Shown: one piece after another, positions 23,786 to 33,300 of the stretch | Layout: every line of letters starts with the position of its first letter | Numbering within the stretch: the first letter of the stretch is position 1 | Origin: Acidobacteriota bacterium | GTDB taxonomy: Bacteria > Acidobacteriota > Vicinamibacteria > Vicinamibacterales > UBA2999 | Assembly (NCBI GenBank): GCA_030697165.1 | Contig: JAUYQQ010000023.1 | Coordinates: forward strand, 1 to 64,000 | DNA length: 64,000 nucleotides | Direction of reading: 5' to 3' | The notes under the pieces: model-generated | Told to the model about the DNA's origin: nothing | Seen by the model: the letters and a program-made list of their open reading frames with translations, nothing else | Databases searched by the model: none | Made by a program: the position numbers and the translations under genes

Positions 23786-25996
23786 ATGATCGGCAGAACC
23801 CTCCGCCAGTACCTCATTACAGGCCGCCTTGGGCAGGGCGGCATGGGAGAGGTCTGGCTGGCGCGGGACACCATCCTCGAGCGCGACGTGGCGCTCAAGG
23901 TGTTGCCGGCCGGCGACACCGACGCGGTGCTGCGCAAGGAACGCTTCTTTCGCGAGGCCCGCGCGGCCTCGGCGCTGAACCACCCGAACATCATCACCAT
24001 TTACGAAATCAATTCCGACCAGGGCATCGACTTCATCGCCATGGAGTACGTCGAGGGCCGCACCCTCGGCGGACTGCTCCAGCAACGCACGATGGCAATC
24101 GACCTGGTGCAACGCTACGCGTTGCAGATCGCCGAAGCGGTTGGGCGGGCGCACCGCGCCGGCATCGTTCACCGCGACCTCAAACCCGGCAACATCATGG
24201 TCACCAACGATGGCCTGGTGAAGGTCCTCGACTTTGGCCTGGCCAAGGTCAGCCATCCGTCGGATGCCTCGGCCGCCACCGACATGGCGACCCAGATGGC
24301 GCTGACGCGCGCGGGCACCACGCTGGGCACGCTCGGCTACATGTCGCCCGAGCAGGCCATCGGCGACCATGTCGATGCGCGGTCGGACGTCTTTTCGTTC
24401 GGCGTCATCCTGTACGAGATGCTCTCGGGAAGGTTGCCGTTCGCGGGCAAGACGCTGTCTGAGGTCCTGCACCAGCTGCATTTCTCGGAACCGCCGCAAC
24501 TCGAGGCGCTGCGACCCGATACCCCGCCGGCGCTGCGGGCGATTTCCGCGCGGGCGCTCGAAAAGAAACCGGAGAACCGGTTTCCCAACATGACCGAGGT
24601 TGCCATAGTGCTCGCTGGCGGCACAGCCGACAGCGCGGCGACGGTGGCCAACTCGTCACCACCGGCGCCGATCGCTCCGGCAGGACGCAGCCGGCGCTGG
24701 CTGGCCATCGCCGTCCTCGTGACCGCGACGATTGCGGGCGGCGCGGTGGCCTGGCGATCGCGTGCGGCCGGGAGCGCCGGCAGCGCCACCTCGGCAACGG
24801 AGGTCGCCAATGAACCCGTCGGCGCCGTCGAGCTCACGCGGAGCGCCGGTGCCTTGCTGGCGCGACCCGATCGTGATGGCAACGCCGATCGCGCGATCAC
24901 GCAACTGGAGCGAGTGCTCACCGAAGACCCCACGTCGGCAATCGCGCATGCACACCTGGCCTCCGCGTATCTCCGCAAGCAACAGACCAATCCCGATCCT
25001 CAGTGGATGAAGCTCGCGCGCGAGAACGCCCAGCGCGCCATCGCCTTGAATTCCGACCTCGCAGCCGGGCACGTCGCCATGGGCTTTGTCCTGCTCGAAG
25101 CCGCTGAGCGACCTGAAGCCGCGAACGCGTTCCGCCGGGCCGCCGACCTCGACCCGGTCAACCCGTTCCCGCATCTTGGGCTCGCACTGAACTCCGCGGC
25201 TCAAAATTTGGACCGGGAGGCCGAAGCGTCGTTCCTCCGGGCCATCCAACTCGGACCACAGGAGTGGCGTCCGCAAGGCGAGTTCGCGCAGTTTCATTTC
25301 AGGCGCGCGCGATACGCCGAGGCGGTCACGCATTGGGAGGCCGCGCTGAAACTGACGCCGGACAACGCGGTGGTGATGCGCAACCTGGGCGGTGCGTACT
25401 TCCTGACCGGCCGTCCTGACGAGGCTGCCTCAATTCTGCAACGGGCCCTCGAGATCCGTCCGGCGGCGGCGACCTACACCAATCTCGGCACCATTCGGTT
25501 CTTCCAGGGCCGTTACACCGACGCCGTGGCGGCCTTCGAAAAGGCCGTCGAGCTCAGCGCCAACAGCCACCTGTACTGGGGCAATCTTGGCGACGGCTAT
25601 CGCTGGGCGCCAGGCCGGCGCCCCGACGCGCCGGCGGCCTATCGGCGCGCGAGCGAACTGATTCAGCAGCAGATGGCCAAGAAGCAAGGCGACGCTGACC
25701 TTGAAAGCCGGCACGCCGTCTATCTCGTGAAGTTGGGAGACACGTCAGGCGCACTCAAAACGGTCGCAGGAGTCGTCGCCCGACCGAACCTGACGGCGCA
25801 GGTGCTGTTTCGGACGACGGTGGTTTTTGAATTGGGGGGCGCGCGCGACCTCGCACTCACAAGCCTTCGCCGCGCGTTGGAGGCTGGTTACGCCGTGGCC
25901 GACGTCGCCAGCGACCCGGAATTGACGGCCCTCCGCACGGATGCGCGCTATCACCGCCTGATCGACTCGGTGGCCCACCCGCCCGCCAAGCCCTAA
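23786..25996 (+). CDS. Transmembrane Ser/Thr protein kinase with TPR repeats
   Basis: The 736-residue protein has an N-terminal kinase domain: GQGGMGEVW (16-24), Lys38, HRDLKPGN (about 128-135), DFG (about 150) and SPEQ. One membrane helix (WLAIAVLVTATIAGGAVAW, about 303-322) precedes a C-terminal TPR array (AITQLERVLTEDPTSAIAHAHLASAYLRK; AVTHWEAALKLTPDNAVVMRNLGGAYFLTGRPDEAASILQRALEI; AVAAFEKAVELSANSHLYWGNLGDGYRW). The kinase appears active and the TPRs probably bind protein partners. A TACACT -10 lies about 50 bp upstream. Its closest neighbours are the divergent unknown paralogue pair, which are candidate partners by position only. Confidence 0.93.
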   Translation: MIGRTLRQYLITGRLGQGGMGEVWLARDTILERDVALKVLPAGDTDAVLRKERFFREARAASALNHPNIITIYEINSDQGIDFIAMEYVEGRTLGGLLQQRTMAIDLVQRYALQIAEAVGRAHRAGIVHRDLKPGNIMVTNDGLVKVLDFGLAKVSHPSDASAATDMATQMALTRAGTTLGTLGYMSPEQAIGDHVDARSDVFSFGVILYEMLSGRLPFAGKTLSEVLHQLHFSEPPQLEALRPDTPPALRAISARALEKKPENRFPNMTEVAIVLAGGTADSAATVANSSPPAPIAPAGRSRRWLAIAVLVTATIAGGAVAWRSRAAGSAGSATSATEVANEPVGAVELTRSAGALLARPDRDGNADRAITQLERVLTEDPTSAIAHAHLASAYLRKQQTNPDPQWMKLARENAQRAIALNSDLAAGHVAMGFVLLEAAERPEAANAFRRAADLDPVNPFPHLGLALNSAAQNLDREAEASFLRAIQLGPQEWRPQGEFAQFHFRRARYAEAVTHWEAALKLTPDNAVVMRNLGGAYFLTGRPDEAASILQRALEIRPAAATYTNLGTIRFFQGRYTDAVAAFEKAVELSANSHLYWGNLGDGYRWAPGRRPDAPAAYRRASELIQQQMAKKQGDADLESRHAVYLVKLGDTSGALKTVAGVVARPNLTAQVLFRTTVVFELGGARDLALTSLRRALEAGYAVADVASDPELTALRTDARYHRLIDSVAHPPAKP

Positions 25997-26005
25997 CCTC
26001 GGCGC

Positions 26006-27154
26006 TTAGCCGAGCGCCTGCTCGAAGGCGCGGATCAGGTCCGCAGCCGGCAGGCGGTGCCACGTTTCGTTGACGGCGAACGTCAGCGTCGCGGGGCCCT
26101 GCGGCGCTGACATGGCGATGCCGCGTTCGGCCAGCCGCTTGGCCACGTCGGCGGCATTCACGTTCTTGAAGGTGACACGGGCCAGGTTGGTGCCGTTCGG
26201 GATGCGCTCGATGGCAAGGCGCGGATGGTTCGCCATCGCCGCATAAAACGCCTCGGAGGTCTGGACAGCGCTCCTCAAACGCCCGTCGAATCCGTCCATG
26301 AAATGCCGGCAGACCAACGCCGCATTCCATCCGACTGCCAGGTTGCCACCAAACATCCGGCGGACGTGAAACATCCCGTCGAGTACGCGTTTCGGACCGG
26401 CCAGGATCGCGCCAATCCCGCAGTTGAAATACTTCCACAGCGAGACGTACACGGTATCGAAGTGGGCGGCGTACTCGGCGGGCGAAATTCCCGTGTACGC
26501 GGACGCGATGAACAGCCGGGCGCCATCGAGGTGCATCCCGATACCCTTCTCGCGCGCAAATGCGGAGATGCGCTTCGCCTCCTCCCAGTCGAACATCTGT
26601 CCTGTCAGGCGGCGTATCGGGCTCTCGATCACAATCGCACCAACATCGGTGGCGACCCGGCCGCCGGCCGTGCGCGCGAGGACACCCTCGACATCAGCCC
26701 GCGTAAACGTGGCTTGGCCCACCGCGAGTGGCATGAGCGTCTGCCCCGACAAGGTCTGACACGCATCGCCCGTGTCGTTATAGATGTGGCTCACCTCGGG
26801 AACAATGACGCGGCGGTTCGGTCCGGCGAGCACCCGCAACGCCAGCTGATTGGCCAGGGTGCCCGAAGGCATGAACACGGCGGCTTCCTTGCCCAGCAGC
26901 GTCGCCCAGTGTTGCTCGAACGCGGCGACCTCACCGCCGAGCAGGTAGTTGTCGTCCACGACCTCCCTGGCCTGGCACAGTCGATCCAGCAGTGCGGCGT
27001 ACTCGCGCGGCGAGATGCCAATGCCATCGCCAGAGGTATGAACCATGCGATCGGGTTGAACCGCGGGACTGGCGAAGACCGGGAGGTACGGCAGGCACCC
27101 GAGCCCGGCGGTGGCGCCTAGCGTGCCAACGAAGCTTCGTCGAGTCGGATTCAT
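26006..27154 (-). CDS. Threonine-aldolase-like PLP enzyme with a Tat signal
   Basis: The 382-residue protein belongs to the beta-eliminating lyase / threonine aldolase group (fold type I PLP). It has MPSGTLANQLALRVL, HLDGARLFIA and the probable PLP-lysine motif VSLWKYFNCGIGAILAGP. Threonine aldolases cleave threonine to glycine and acetaldehyde. Unusually it opens with MNPTRRSFVGTLGATAGLG, a twin-arginine motif plus hydrophobic stretch ending at VFASPA, implying export of the folded holoenzyme. The start at 27154 lies 6 bp after TATATT, giving a leaderless transcript. It is divergent from the YkgJ-type gene. Confidence 0.85.
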   Translation of the reverse strand: MNPTRRSFVGTLGATAGLGCLPYLPVFASPAVQPDRMVHTSGDGIGISPREYAALLDRLCQAREVVDDNYLLGGEVAAFEQHWATLLGKEAAVFMPSGTLANQLALRVLAGPNRRVIVPEVSHIYNDTGDACQTLSGQTLMPLAVGQATFTRADVEGVLARTAGGRVATDVGAIVIESPIRRLTGQMFDWEEAKRISAFAREKGIGMHLDGARLFIASAYTGISPAEYAAHFDTVYVSLWKYFNCGIGAILAGPKRVLDGMFHVRRMFGGNLAVGWNAALVCRHFMDGFDGRLRSAVQTSEAFYAAMANHPRLAIERIPNGTNLARVTFKNVNAADVAKRLAERGIAMSAPQGPATLTFAVNETWHRLPAADLIRAFEQALG

Positions 27155-27160
27155 TCGCCG

Positions 27161-27169
27161 AATATACTT
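27161..27169. promoter_or_regulatory. Shared -10 core for two divergent, apparently leaderless genes
   Basis: The near-palindromic GAATATACTTC reads TATACT on the plus strand (27163-27168, 6 bp before the TTG at 27175). It reads TATATT on the minus strand, 6 bp before the ATG at 27154. Neither side has a ribosome site or a clear -35. Confidence 0.5.
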
Positions 27170-27174
27170 CAGCG

Positions 27175-28398
27175 TTGGCGATTTCCCTTCGCGTCGATCC
27201 CGAGCAACGCTTCTCCTGCGCGAGTTGCGCGCGTTGCTGCCGGCGGTGGGAGATCCTGGTCTCGCCCGCCGAAGTCGCCGCGTTCGCGGAGCGGAATGCG
27301 GCGCAGTGGTTTCGCCTCGACGCCGCGGAAGGCAGCGATGGCGATCCGTTCGAGCCGATCGCCGGCTGGCGCGGTTACCAGCGCATCCGCCGGCGCCCCG
27401 ACGGAGCCTGTGGCTTCCTGTCCGAAGCCAACCGGTGCCGCTTGCACGAGGAACTGGGTGAGCGCCGCAAGCCGCTGACCTGCCGGATGTTCCCATTCGA
27501 ATTCCACTCGGCACCGGAGGCCGTTGTCGTCACCACCAGCTTCGGGTGTCCGACCGTCGTAGCCAACCGGGGCGCCCGCATCGCCGACGCGGCTCCGCTC
27601 GCCACCATCAAGGCGCTCCGCACGGAATCGCTGATGCAGCATCACCAGGCCGCGCCTCCCCGAATGCTGGTCGCCGGGCGCGTGATCGAGGCCCGCTCGC
27701 TTGCGATCCTGCGCGAGGGGCTGTTGATGATCCTGGACCGGGAGGACGCAGGTGTGCGCGACCTGAGGCGCAACGTGCGACGCATGGCCGCGGTGCTGGA
27801 CGACCTGACGCGCTCGCGCGTCACTCGTCTCGCCGACGCCGATTTCGCCGAGTACATCCGGCTGACGGTGCCCTACGCCGCCGCCGACCAGAAGGCCGTC
27901 GCGCCCAGACGGGCAAGCGCCATTGGCCGACTGCTGCAACGCGGGTTTCTATTCGTGGTCGCGGCCATGCGGCTCAAGCTCGACCACCCCGCGATGTCAC
28001 GAATCACGCTCCGCCTGAAGACGTTCTGGCTGCTCGCTCACCTGCATGGGCTCGCGCCGAAGGTGGACCGCGTCGATGTCTCGGCGCTGGCGCTTCGGCC
28101 CGTGGATTTGAATGCACCTGGCGTACAGCCAATCGCCTACCACTACCTGCGGGCGAGCCTGGAATCCCTGGGCGCCCGTGAGCGGCTCGTGTTGGACGAC
28201 CTTGCGATCGCGGTGTCCGCTCTCAATGCCGCCTGCGCGCTGGCGGCGATGAACGGCGAGGCCGGAACCTTCGCCGAGGCGCTGATGGAAGCAGTGGACG
28301 TGTCGCACGCCGGCGACCGCGGATTGCTCGGACGGGTCGTCGGGAGGCTGGCCGGCGGTACCGAGGCGCTGTACACTCTGACTAGCGCCGGTCCGTAA
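27175..28398 (+). CDS. YkgJ-family cysteine-cluster protein
   Basis: The ~407-residue protein has the zinc/iron-chelating Cys cluster CASCARCCRRW near its N-terminus, followed by RRPDGACGFL, NRCRLHEELGERRKPLTCRMFPF and SFGCPTV. This pattern of about eight cysteines defines the YkgJ/FliB-type domain (putative Fe-S or Zn binding, seen in flagellin lysine methylase-like proteins). The C-terminal ~250 residues are helical and unassigned. No ATG lies near. The TTG at 27175 is chosen because it directly follows a TATACT -10 and precedes the first conserved residues (ISLRVDPEQRFSC). It is followed by a zinc-ribbon gene 2 bp downstream. Confidence 0.75.
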   Translation: MAISLRVDPEQRFSCASCARCCRRWEILVSPAEVAAFAERNAAQWFRLDAAEGSDGDPFEPIAGWRGYQRIRRRPDGACGFLSEANRCRLHEELGERRKPLTCRMFPFEFHSAPEAVVVTTSFGCPTVVANRGARIADAAPLATIKALRTESLMQHHQAAPPRMLVAGRVIEARSLAILREGLLMILDREDAGVRDLRRNVRRMAAVLDDLTRSRVTRLADADFAEYIRLTVPYAAADQKAVAPRRASAIGRLLQRGFLFVVAAMRLKLDHPAMSRITLRLKTFWLLAHLHGLAPKVDRVDVSALALRPVDLNAPGVQPIAYHYLRASLESLGARERLVLDDLAIAVSALNAACALAAMNGEAGTFAEALMEAVDVSHAGDRGLLGRVVGRLAGGTEALYTLTSAGP

Positions 28399-28400
28399 AG

Positions 28401-28673
28401 ATGTATCGAATCCTCGAGGGCTGCCCCCGCTGCGGTCATTTCCCCGTCAACGGATCACACGTGCGCGGGCCCATCGAATGGCTGCGTCGCCGGTTGACGA
28501 AGAAGCGAGCGTTCCGGTGCCCGGTGTGCCAGTGGCGCGGTTGGGCCGACCAGAGTTGGGATCGCCGCCAGCGACTCGATCCGCATGGGGCGCGTCAGGG
28601 CCGCCGCGCCGAAGATCCGAAACCGCCTCATCCGACGGAGACAAACACTGACGATCGCCGCCGATTGCGCTAG
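28401..28673 (+). CDS. Small zinc-ribbon-like protein
   Basis: The 90-residue protein has two CxxC knuckles, CPRCGHF (8-11) and CPVCQWRGW (40-43), separated by a basic segment (RRRLTKKRAFR), and a charged disordered tail. This is a plausible zinc ribbon. It starts 2 bp after the stop of the YkgJ-type gene, so both are probably co-expressed. Function is unknown. Confidence 0.65.
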   Translation: MYRILEGCPRCGHFPVNGSHVRGPIEWLRRRLTKKRAFRCPVCQWRGWADQSWDRRQRLDPHGARQGRRAEDPKPPHPTETNTDDRRRLR

Positions 28674-28718
28674 ACCCCACCTCATCCAGTGTGCCTAAGA
28701 TGAGTTCAGAGGGCACCA

Positions 28719-30353
28719 ATGAGCGAACGCTCGCCCGATCTCACGCGCCTCCCGGATCTCCATCGCAAGCCCGAGCACGGCCCCGTGCGCAGTCGGCGGC
28801 CGATCTACCAGGATCTCCTGCCCCCGTGTAACCACGCCTGCCCCGCAGGCGAGTCGATCCAGGGCTGGCTGGCACTGGCACGCGCGGGTCAACACCGGGA
28901 GGCGTGGGAACTGCTGGTCCAGGCCAACCCGTTCCCGGCGATCCACGGCCGCGTCTGCTATCACCCATGCGAATCGTCGTGTAATCGCGACCGCCTCGAC
29001 GGGTCGGTCAGCATTCACTCCGTCGAGCGCTTCCTCGGCGACCTTGCCATCGGACAGGGCTGGCCCCTGCCGCCAGGGGCACCGGCATCGGGCCACCAGG
29101 TGCTGGTCATCGGTGCGGGGCCGAGCGGCCTGTCGGCGGCGTATCACCTGCGGCGCCTGGGGCACCAGGTGCTGGTCCGCGATGCCGGTCCCGTAGCCGG
29201 CGGCATGATGCACTTCGGCATCCCCGCCTATCGGCTGCCGCGCGCGATCCTCGACGCCGAGGTCGCGCGCCTGGTCACCATGGGCGTGGCGTTCGAGTTC
29301 AACCACCGGGTCGAGCAACTCGACGCCGAATGGCGCGACGGCGGTTTCGGCGCGGTGTTCGCGGCGGTCGGCGCGCATCTGTCGAAGCGGGCGGCCCTGC
29401 CGGCCTGTGATGCCGGCCGCATGCTCGACGCCGTGTCGTTCCTGCGGGACGTCGAAGCCGGGACGCCACCGCGTCTCGGCCGTCGCGTCGCGGTCTACGG
29501 CGGCGGCAACACGGCCATGGACGCGGCCCGCACCGCGCTCAGGCTCGGGCACGAACCGCTCATCATCTATCGGCGCGACCGCGAGCACATGCCCGCGCAC
29601 GACTTCGAGGCCACCGAGGCCCTCGAGGAAGGCGTGCAGATCCACTGGCTCCGCTCGATCGCCGGTCTGTCCGACGGCACGGTCACCGTCGAGGTGATGG
29701 CGCTTGACGCGAGCGGCCGCGCCGTCGGCACCGGCGAGTTCGAGACCATTGACGCCGACCACCTGATCATGGCCCTGGGCCAGGACAGCGACACCGGCTT
29801 CCTCCGCGGCGTCGAAGGCGTGGTGTTCACGGACGAAGGCGCGGTGACGGTGGATGCCGGCATGATGACCGGCCGGCCCGGCCTGTTCGCCGGCGGCGAC
29901 ATGGTGCCGGCCGAGCGCAGCGTGACCTACGCGGTGGGTCACGGCGCCACCGCCGCCCGCCACATCGACGCGTTCCTGCGGCAACACACCGCCGTGGCCG
30001 CTGGCGCGCCGCCGCTCGCGACCTACGAGAAGCTCCACCTGTGGTTCTACACGGATGTCGCCCACCGGCCGCAGGGCCGCGCCCCGATCGATGAGCGCCG
30101 CAGCACGTTTGGCGAGGTGGTCCAGGGCTGGGATGAGCCGGCGGCCCGCTTCGAGGCGTCGCGCTGCCTGTCGTGCGGCACCTGCTTCGAGTGCGACGGT
30201 TGCTATGCTGCCTGCCCCGAAGACGCGGTGATCAAGCTTGGCCCCGGCCGCCGCTACGAGATCGACTACGGCAAGTGCACCGGCTGCGCGATCTGCTTCG
30301 AGCAGTGCCCCTGCCACGCCATTTCCATGGTGCGCGAACCGAGCGTCCCCTGA
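28719..30353 (+). CDS. NAD(P)-linked Fe-S flavoprotein (GltD/NfnB-like) fused to a 2[4Fe-4S] ferredoxin domain
   Basis: The 544-residue protein has an N-terminal Fe-S helical domain (CNHACPAGE near 37, CYHPCESSCNR near 84). A flavin- and pyridine-nucleotide-binding core of the glutamate-synthase small-subunit type follows (VIGAGPSGLSAAYHL near 130; VYGGGNTAMDAARTA near 262; GLFAGGDM). The C-terminal ferredoxin domain has CLSCGTCFECDGCYAACP and CTGCAICFEQCPCHAI. It is followed 8 bp later by pyruvate:ferredoxin oxidoreductase. The context suggests it passes electrons between NAD(P)H and the PFOR/ferredoxin, like an integrated ferredoxin:NAD(P) oxidoreductase. That role is inference. GltD activity proper is unlikely without gltB. 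Confidence 0.88.
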   Translation: MSERSPDLTRLPDLHRKPEHGPVRSRRPIYQDLLPPCNHACPAGESIQGWLALARAGQHREAWELLVQANPFPAIHGRVCYHPCESSCNRDRLDGSVSIHSVERFLGDLAIGQGWPLPPGAPASGHQVLVIGAGPSGLSAAYHLRRLGHQVLVRDAGPVAGGMMHFGIPAYRLPRAILDAEVARLVTMGVAFEFNHRVEQLDAEWRDGGFGAVFAAVGAHLSKRAALPACDAGRMLDAVSFLRDVEAGTPPRLGRRVAVYGGGNTAMDAARTALRLGHEPLIIYRRDREHMPAHDFEATEALEEGVQIHWLRSIAGLSDGTVTVEVMALDASGRAVGTGEFETIDADHLIMALGQDSDTGFLRGVEGVVFTDEGAVTVDAGMMTGRPGLFAGGDMVPAERSVTYAVGHGATAARHIDAFLRQHTAVAAGAPPLATYEKLHLWFYTDVAHRPQGRAPIDERRSTFGEVVQGWDEPAARFEASRCLSCGTCFECDGCYAACPEDAVIKLGPGRRYEIDYGKCTGCAICFEQCPCHAISMVREPSVP

Positions 30354-30361
30354 GGCCCGAC

Positions 30362-33300
30362 ATGCCGCTAGCATCCGATGCACCTGCTGCACCCGACGCA
30401 CCTGACGCACCTGCTGCGCCCGCCCTGGCGACGGTTGACGGTAACGAAGCCTGCGCCAGCGTCGCCTATCGCCTGAACGAAGTCTGCGCGATCTACCCGA
30501 TCACCCCCTCGTCCACCATGGCCGAACTGGCTGACCAGTGGTCGGGCGAGCGCCGCCCGAACATCTGGGGCGACGTCCCGACGGTGATCGAGATGCAGAG
30601 TGAAGGCGGCGCCGCCGGCGCGGCCCACGGCTCGCTGCAGGCCGGCGCCCTGACCACCACCTTCACGGCCTCGCAGGGCCTGCTGTTGATGATCCCCAAC
30701 ATGTACAAGATTGCCGGCGAACTGACGCCGGCGGTTTTTCATGTCGCGGCCCGGGCGATTGCCTCGCACGCACTGTCGATCTTCGGCGATCACCAGGATG
30801 TGATGGCCGTGAGGACCACCGGCTTCGCGCAACTGTCGTCGGCTTCGGTGCAGGAGGCCCACGACCTGGCCGCCATCGCGCAGATGGCGACGCTCGAGTC
30901 GCGCGTGCCGTTCATCCACTTCTTCGATGGCTTCCGCACGTCGCACGAGATCAACCGCATCCGCCTGCTGTCGGACGAAGACCTGCGCGCGCTCATCGAC
31001 GAGCACCTGGTCGCGGCGCACCGGCAGCGATCGCTCAATCCCGATCGTCCGTTCATCCGCGGCACCGCCCAGAATCCCGACGTGTACTTCCAGATGCGCG
31101 AGGCCGCCAACCGCTACTACCAGCGCGTGCCGGAGGTGGTGGCGGCGGCGATGGCCCGCTTCGCCGCCCGCACCGGGCGCCACTACGGCCTGTTCGAGTA
31201 CACCGGCGCGCCCGACGCCGAGCGCGTGATCGTGCTGATGGGCTCGGGCGCCGGCGCGGCCGGCGAGGTCGTGGACCACCTGGTGGCGCGTCACGAACGC
31301 GTCGGGCTGTTGCAGGTGCGGCTGTTCCGCCCCTTCTCGCCGTCCCACCTGCTGGCGGCGCTGCCGGCGTCGATACGGGCCGTGGCCGTGCTGGATCGCA
31401 CCAAGGAGCCTGGTGCCACCGGCGAGCCGCTGTATCTCGACCTTGTGGCGGCGCTCGCCGAGCGCGCCGCGGCCGGCGGGCCGCCCGTGCCGCGCGTGGT
31501 GGGCGGGCGCTATGGCCTGTCGTCGAAAGAGTTCACGCCGGCCATGGCCAAGGCGGTCTTCGATGAACTGGCGTCGGCCGCCCCGCGCAACCACTTCACG
31601 GTCGGCATCACGGACGATGTCTCGGAGACGAGCCTTCCCGTGGACCGCTCGTTCGCCACCGAATCGGACCGCGTCTTCCGCGCGGTGTTCTACGGCCTCG
31701 GCTCCGACGGCACGGTCGGCGCCAACAAGAACAGCATCAAGATCATCGGCGACGACCCGGCCGTGCACGTGCAGGCGTATTTCGTCTACGACTCGAAGAA
31801 GTCGGGGTCGCAAACCGTCTCGCACCTGCGCTTTGGCCCCGATCCCATCCGCTCGACCTATCTCGTCAGCGCCGCGCAGTTCATCGGCTGCCACCAGTTC
31901 GCGTTCATCGAGAAGCTCGACCTGCTGGGCATCGCGGCCCAGGGCGCCACGCTGCTGCTCAACTGTCCATGGGCGCCGGCGGCAGTGTGGGACCGGCTGC
32001 CGCGAACCGCGCAGGACGCCATCATCGCCAAGGGCCTGAAGGTGTGGACGATTGACGCCGACCGCGTGGCCGGCGACGCCGGTCTCGGCTCGCGCGCCAA
32101 CACGGTGCTGCAAACCTGCTTCTTCGCGGTCTCCGGCGTGCTGCCGCGCGAGGAGGCCATGGCCAAGATTAAGACGTCGATCAAGAAGACCTACCAGGCC
32201 AAGGGCACCGAGGTCGTGCGCAAGAACTTCGAGGCGGTCGACCGCACGCTGGCGGCCCTGGCCGCAGTGCCGGTGCCGACGACCGCGACCGGCACGCGCC
32301 GGCTCCTGCCGATCGTGGCCGCTGGCGCGCCCGCGTTCGTCCGCGACGTCGTCGCCGTGATGCTCGCCGGGCGCGGCGACGAGTTGCCGGTGAGCGCCTT
32401 CCCGGTGGACGGCACCTTCCCGAGCGCCACCTCGCGGTGGGAGAAGCGCGGCATCTCTGACGCAGTGCCGGCGTGGGATGCGGGCATCTGCATCCAGTGC
32501 GGGAACTGCTCGTTCGTGTGCCCGCATGCGGTGATTCGCGCCAAGGTCTATGGCGCACGCCACCTGGACCAGGCGCCCACGGGTTTTGCCTCGGCGCCGA
32601 TCGAGGCGCGCGGATTTCCCGACACGCGCTACACGCTGCAGGTCTACGAGGAAGACTGCACCGGCTGCGGACTTTGCGTCGAGGTGTGCCCGGTCAGGCA
32701 TCCGTCGGTCAGCGGCCAGCGGGCCATCAACATGACCACGCGCGACGCTGACCTCGCTCCGGTCCGCGCCCGTACCGCCTTCTTCGAGACGCTGCCACTC
32801 ACCGAGCGCGGCCACGTGGATTTCTCCACGGTGCGTGGCACGCAACTGCTGGAACCGCTGTTCGAGTTCCCGGGCGCCTGCGCCGGCTGTGGCGAGACGC
32901 CCTACCTGAAGCTGGTCTCGCAGCTGTTCGGCGATCGCATGGTGGTGGCCAACGCCACGGGCTGTTCGTCGATCTATGGCGGCAACCTGCCGACGACACC
33001 GTGGGCGGTCAACCGCGAGGGCCGCGGCCCGGCGTGGGCCAACTCGCTGTTTGAAGACAACGCCGAGTTCGGCCTCGGCATGCGGCTCGCCGCCGACCAC
33101 CAGCTGGCCGCCGCGCGGCGGCTGCTCGATCGGCTGCGCGGCGCCGTGGGCGACGAACTGGTCGCTGCGTTACAGTCGGCGCCGCAGCGCACGGAGTACG
33201 ACATTCGCCAGCAACGCGCGCGGGTCGCCGCACTCGAGTCGCGGCTGGCCGCCATCGACGATCCGCTGGCGCGCCAACTGGCCGTCATCGCGGGCCAGCT

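Noticed and set aside
30368-33100. Long open frame antisense to PFOR (910 codons)
   Set aside because: It lies wholly opposite an intact, motif-complete PFOR and has a low-complexity Arg/His-rich composition.
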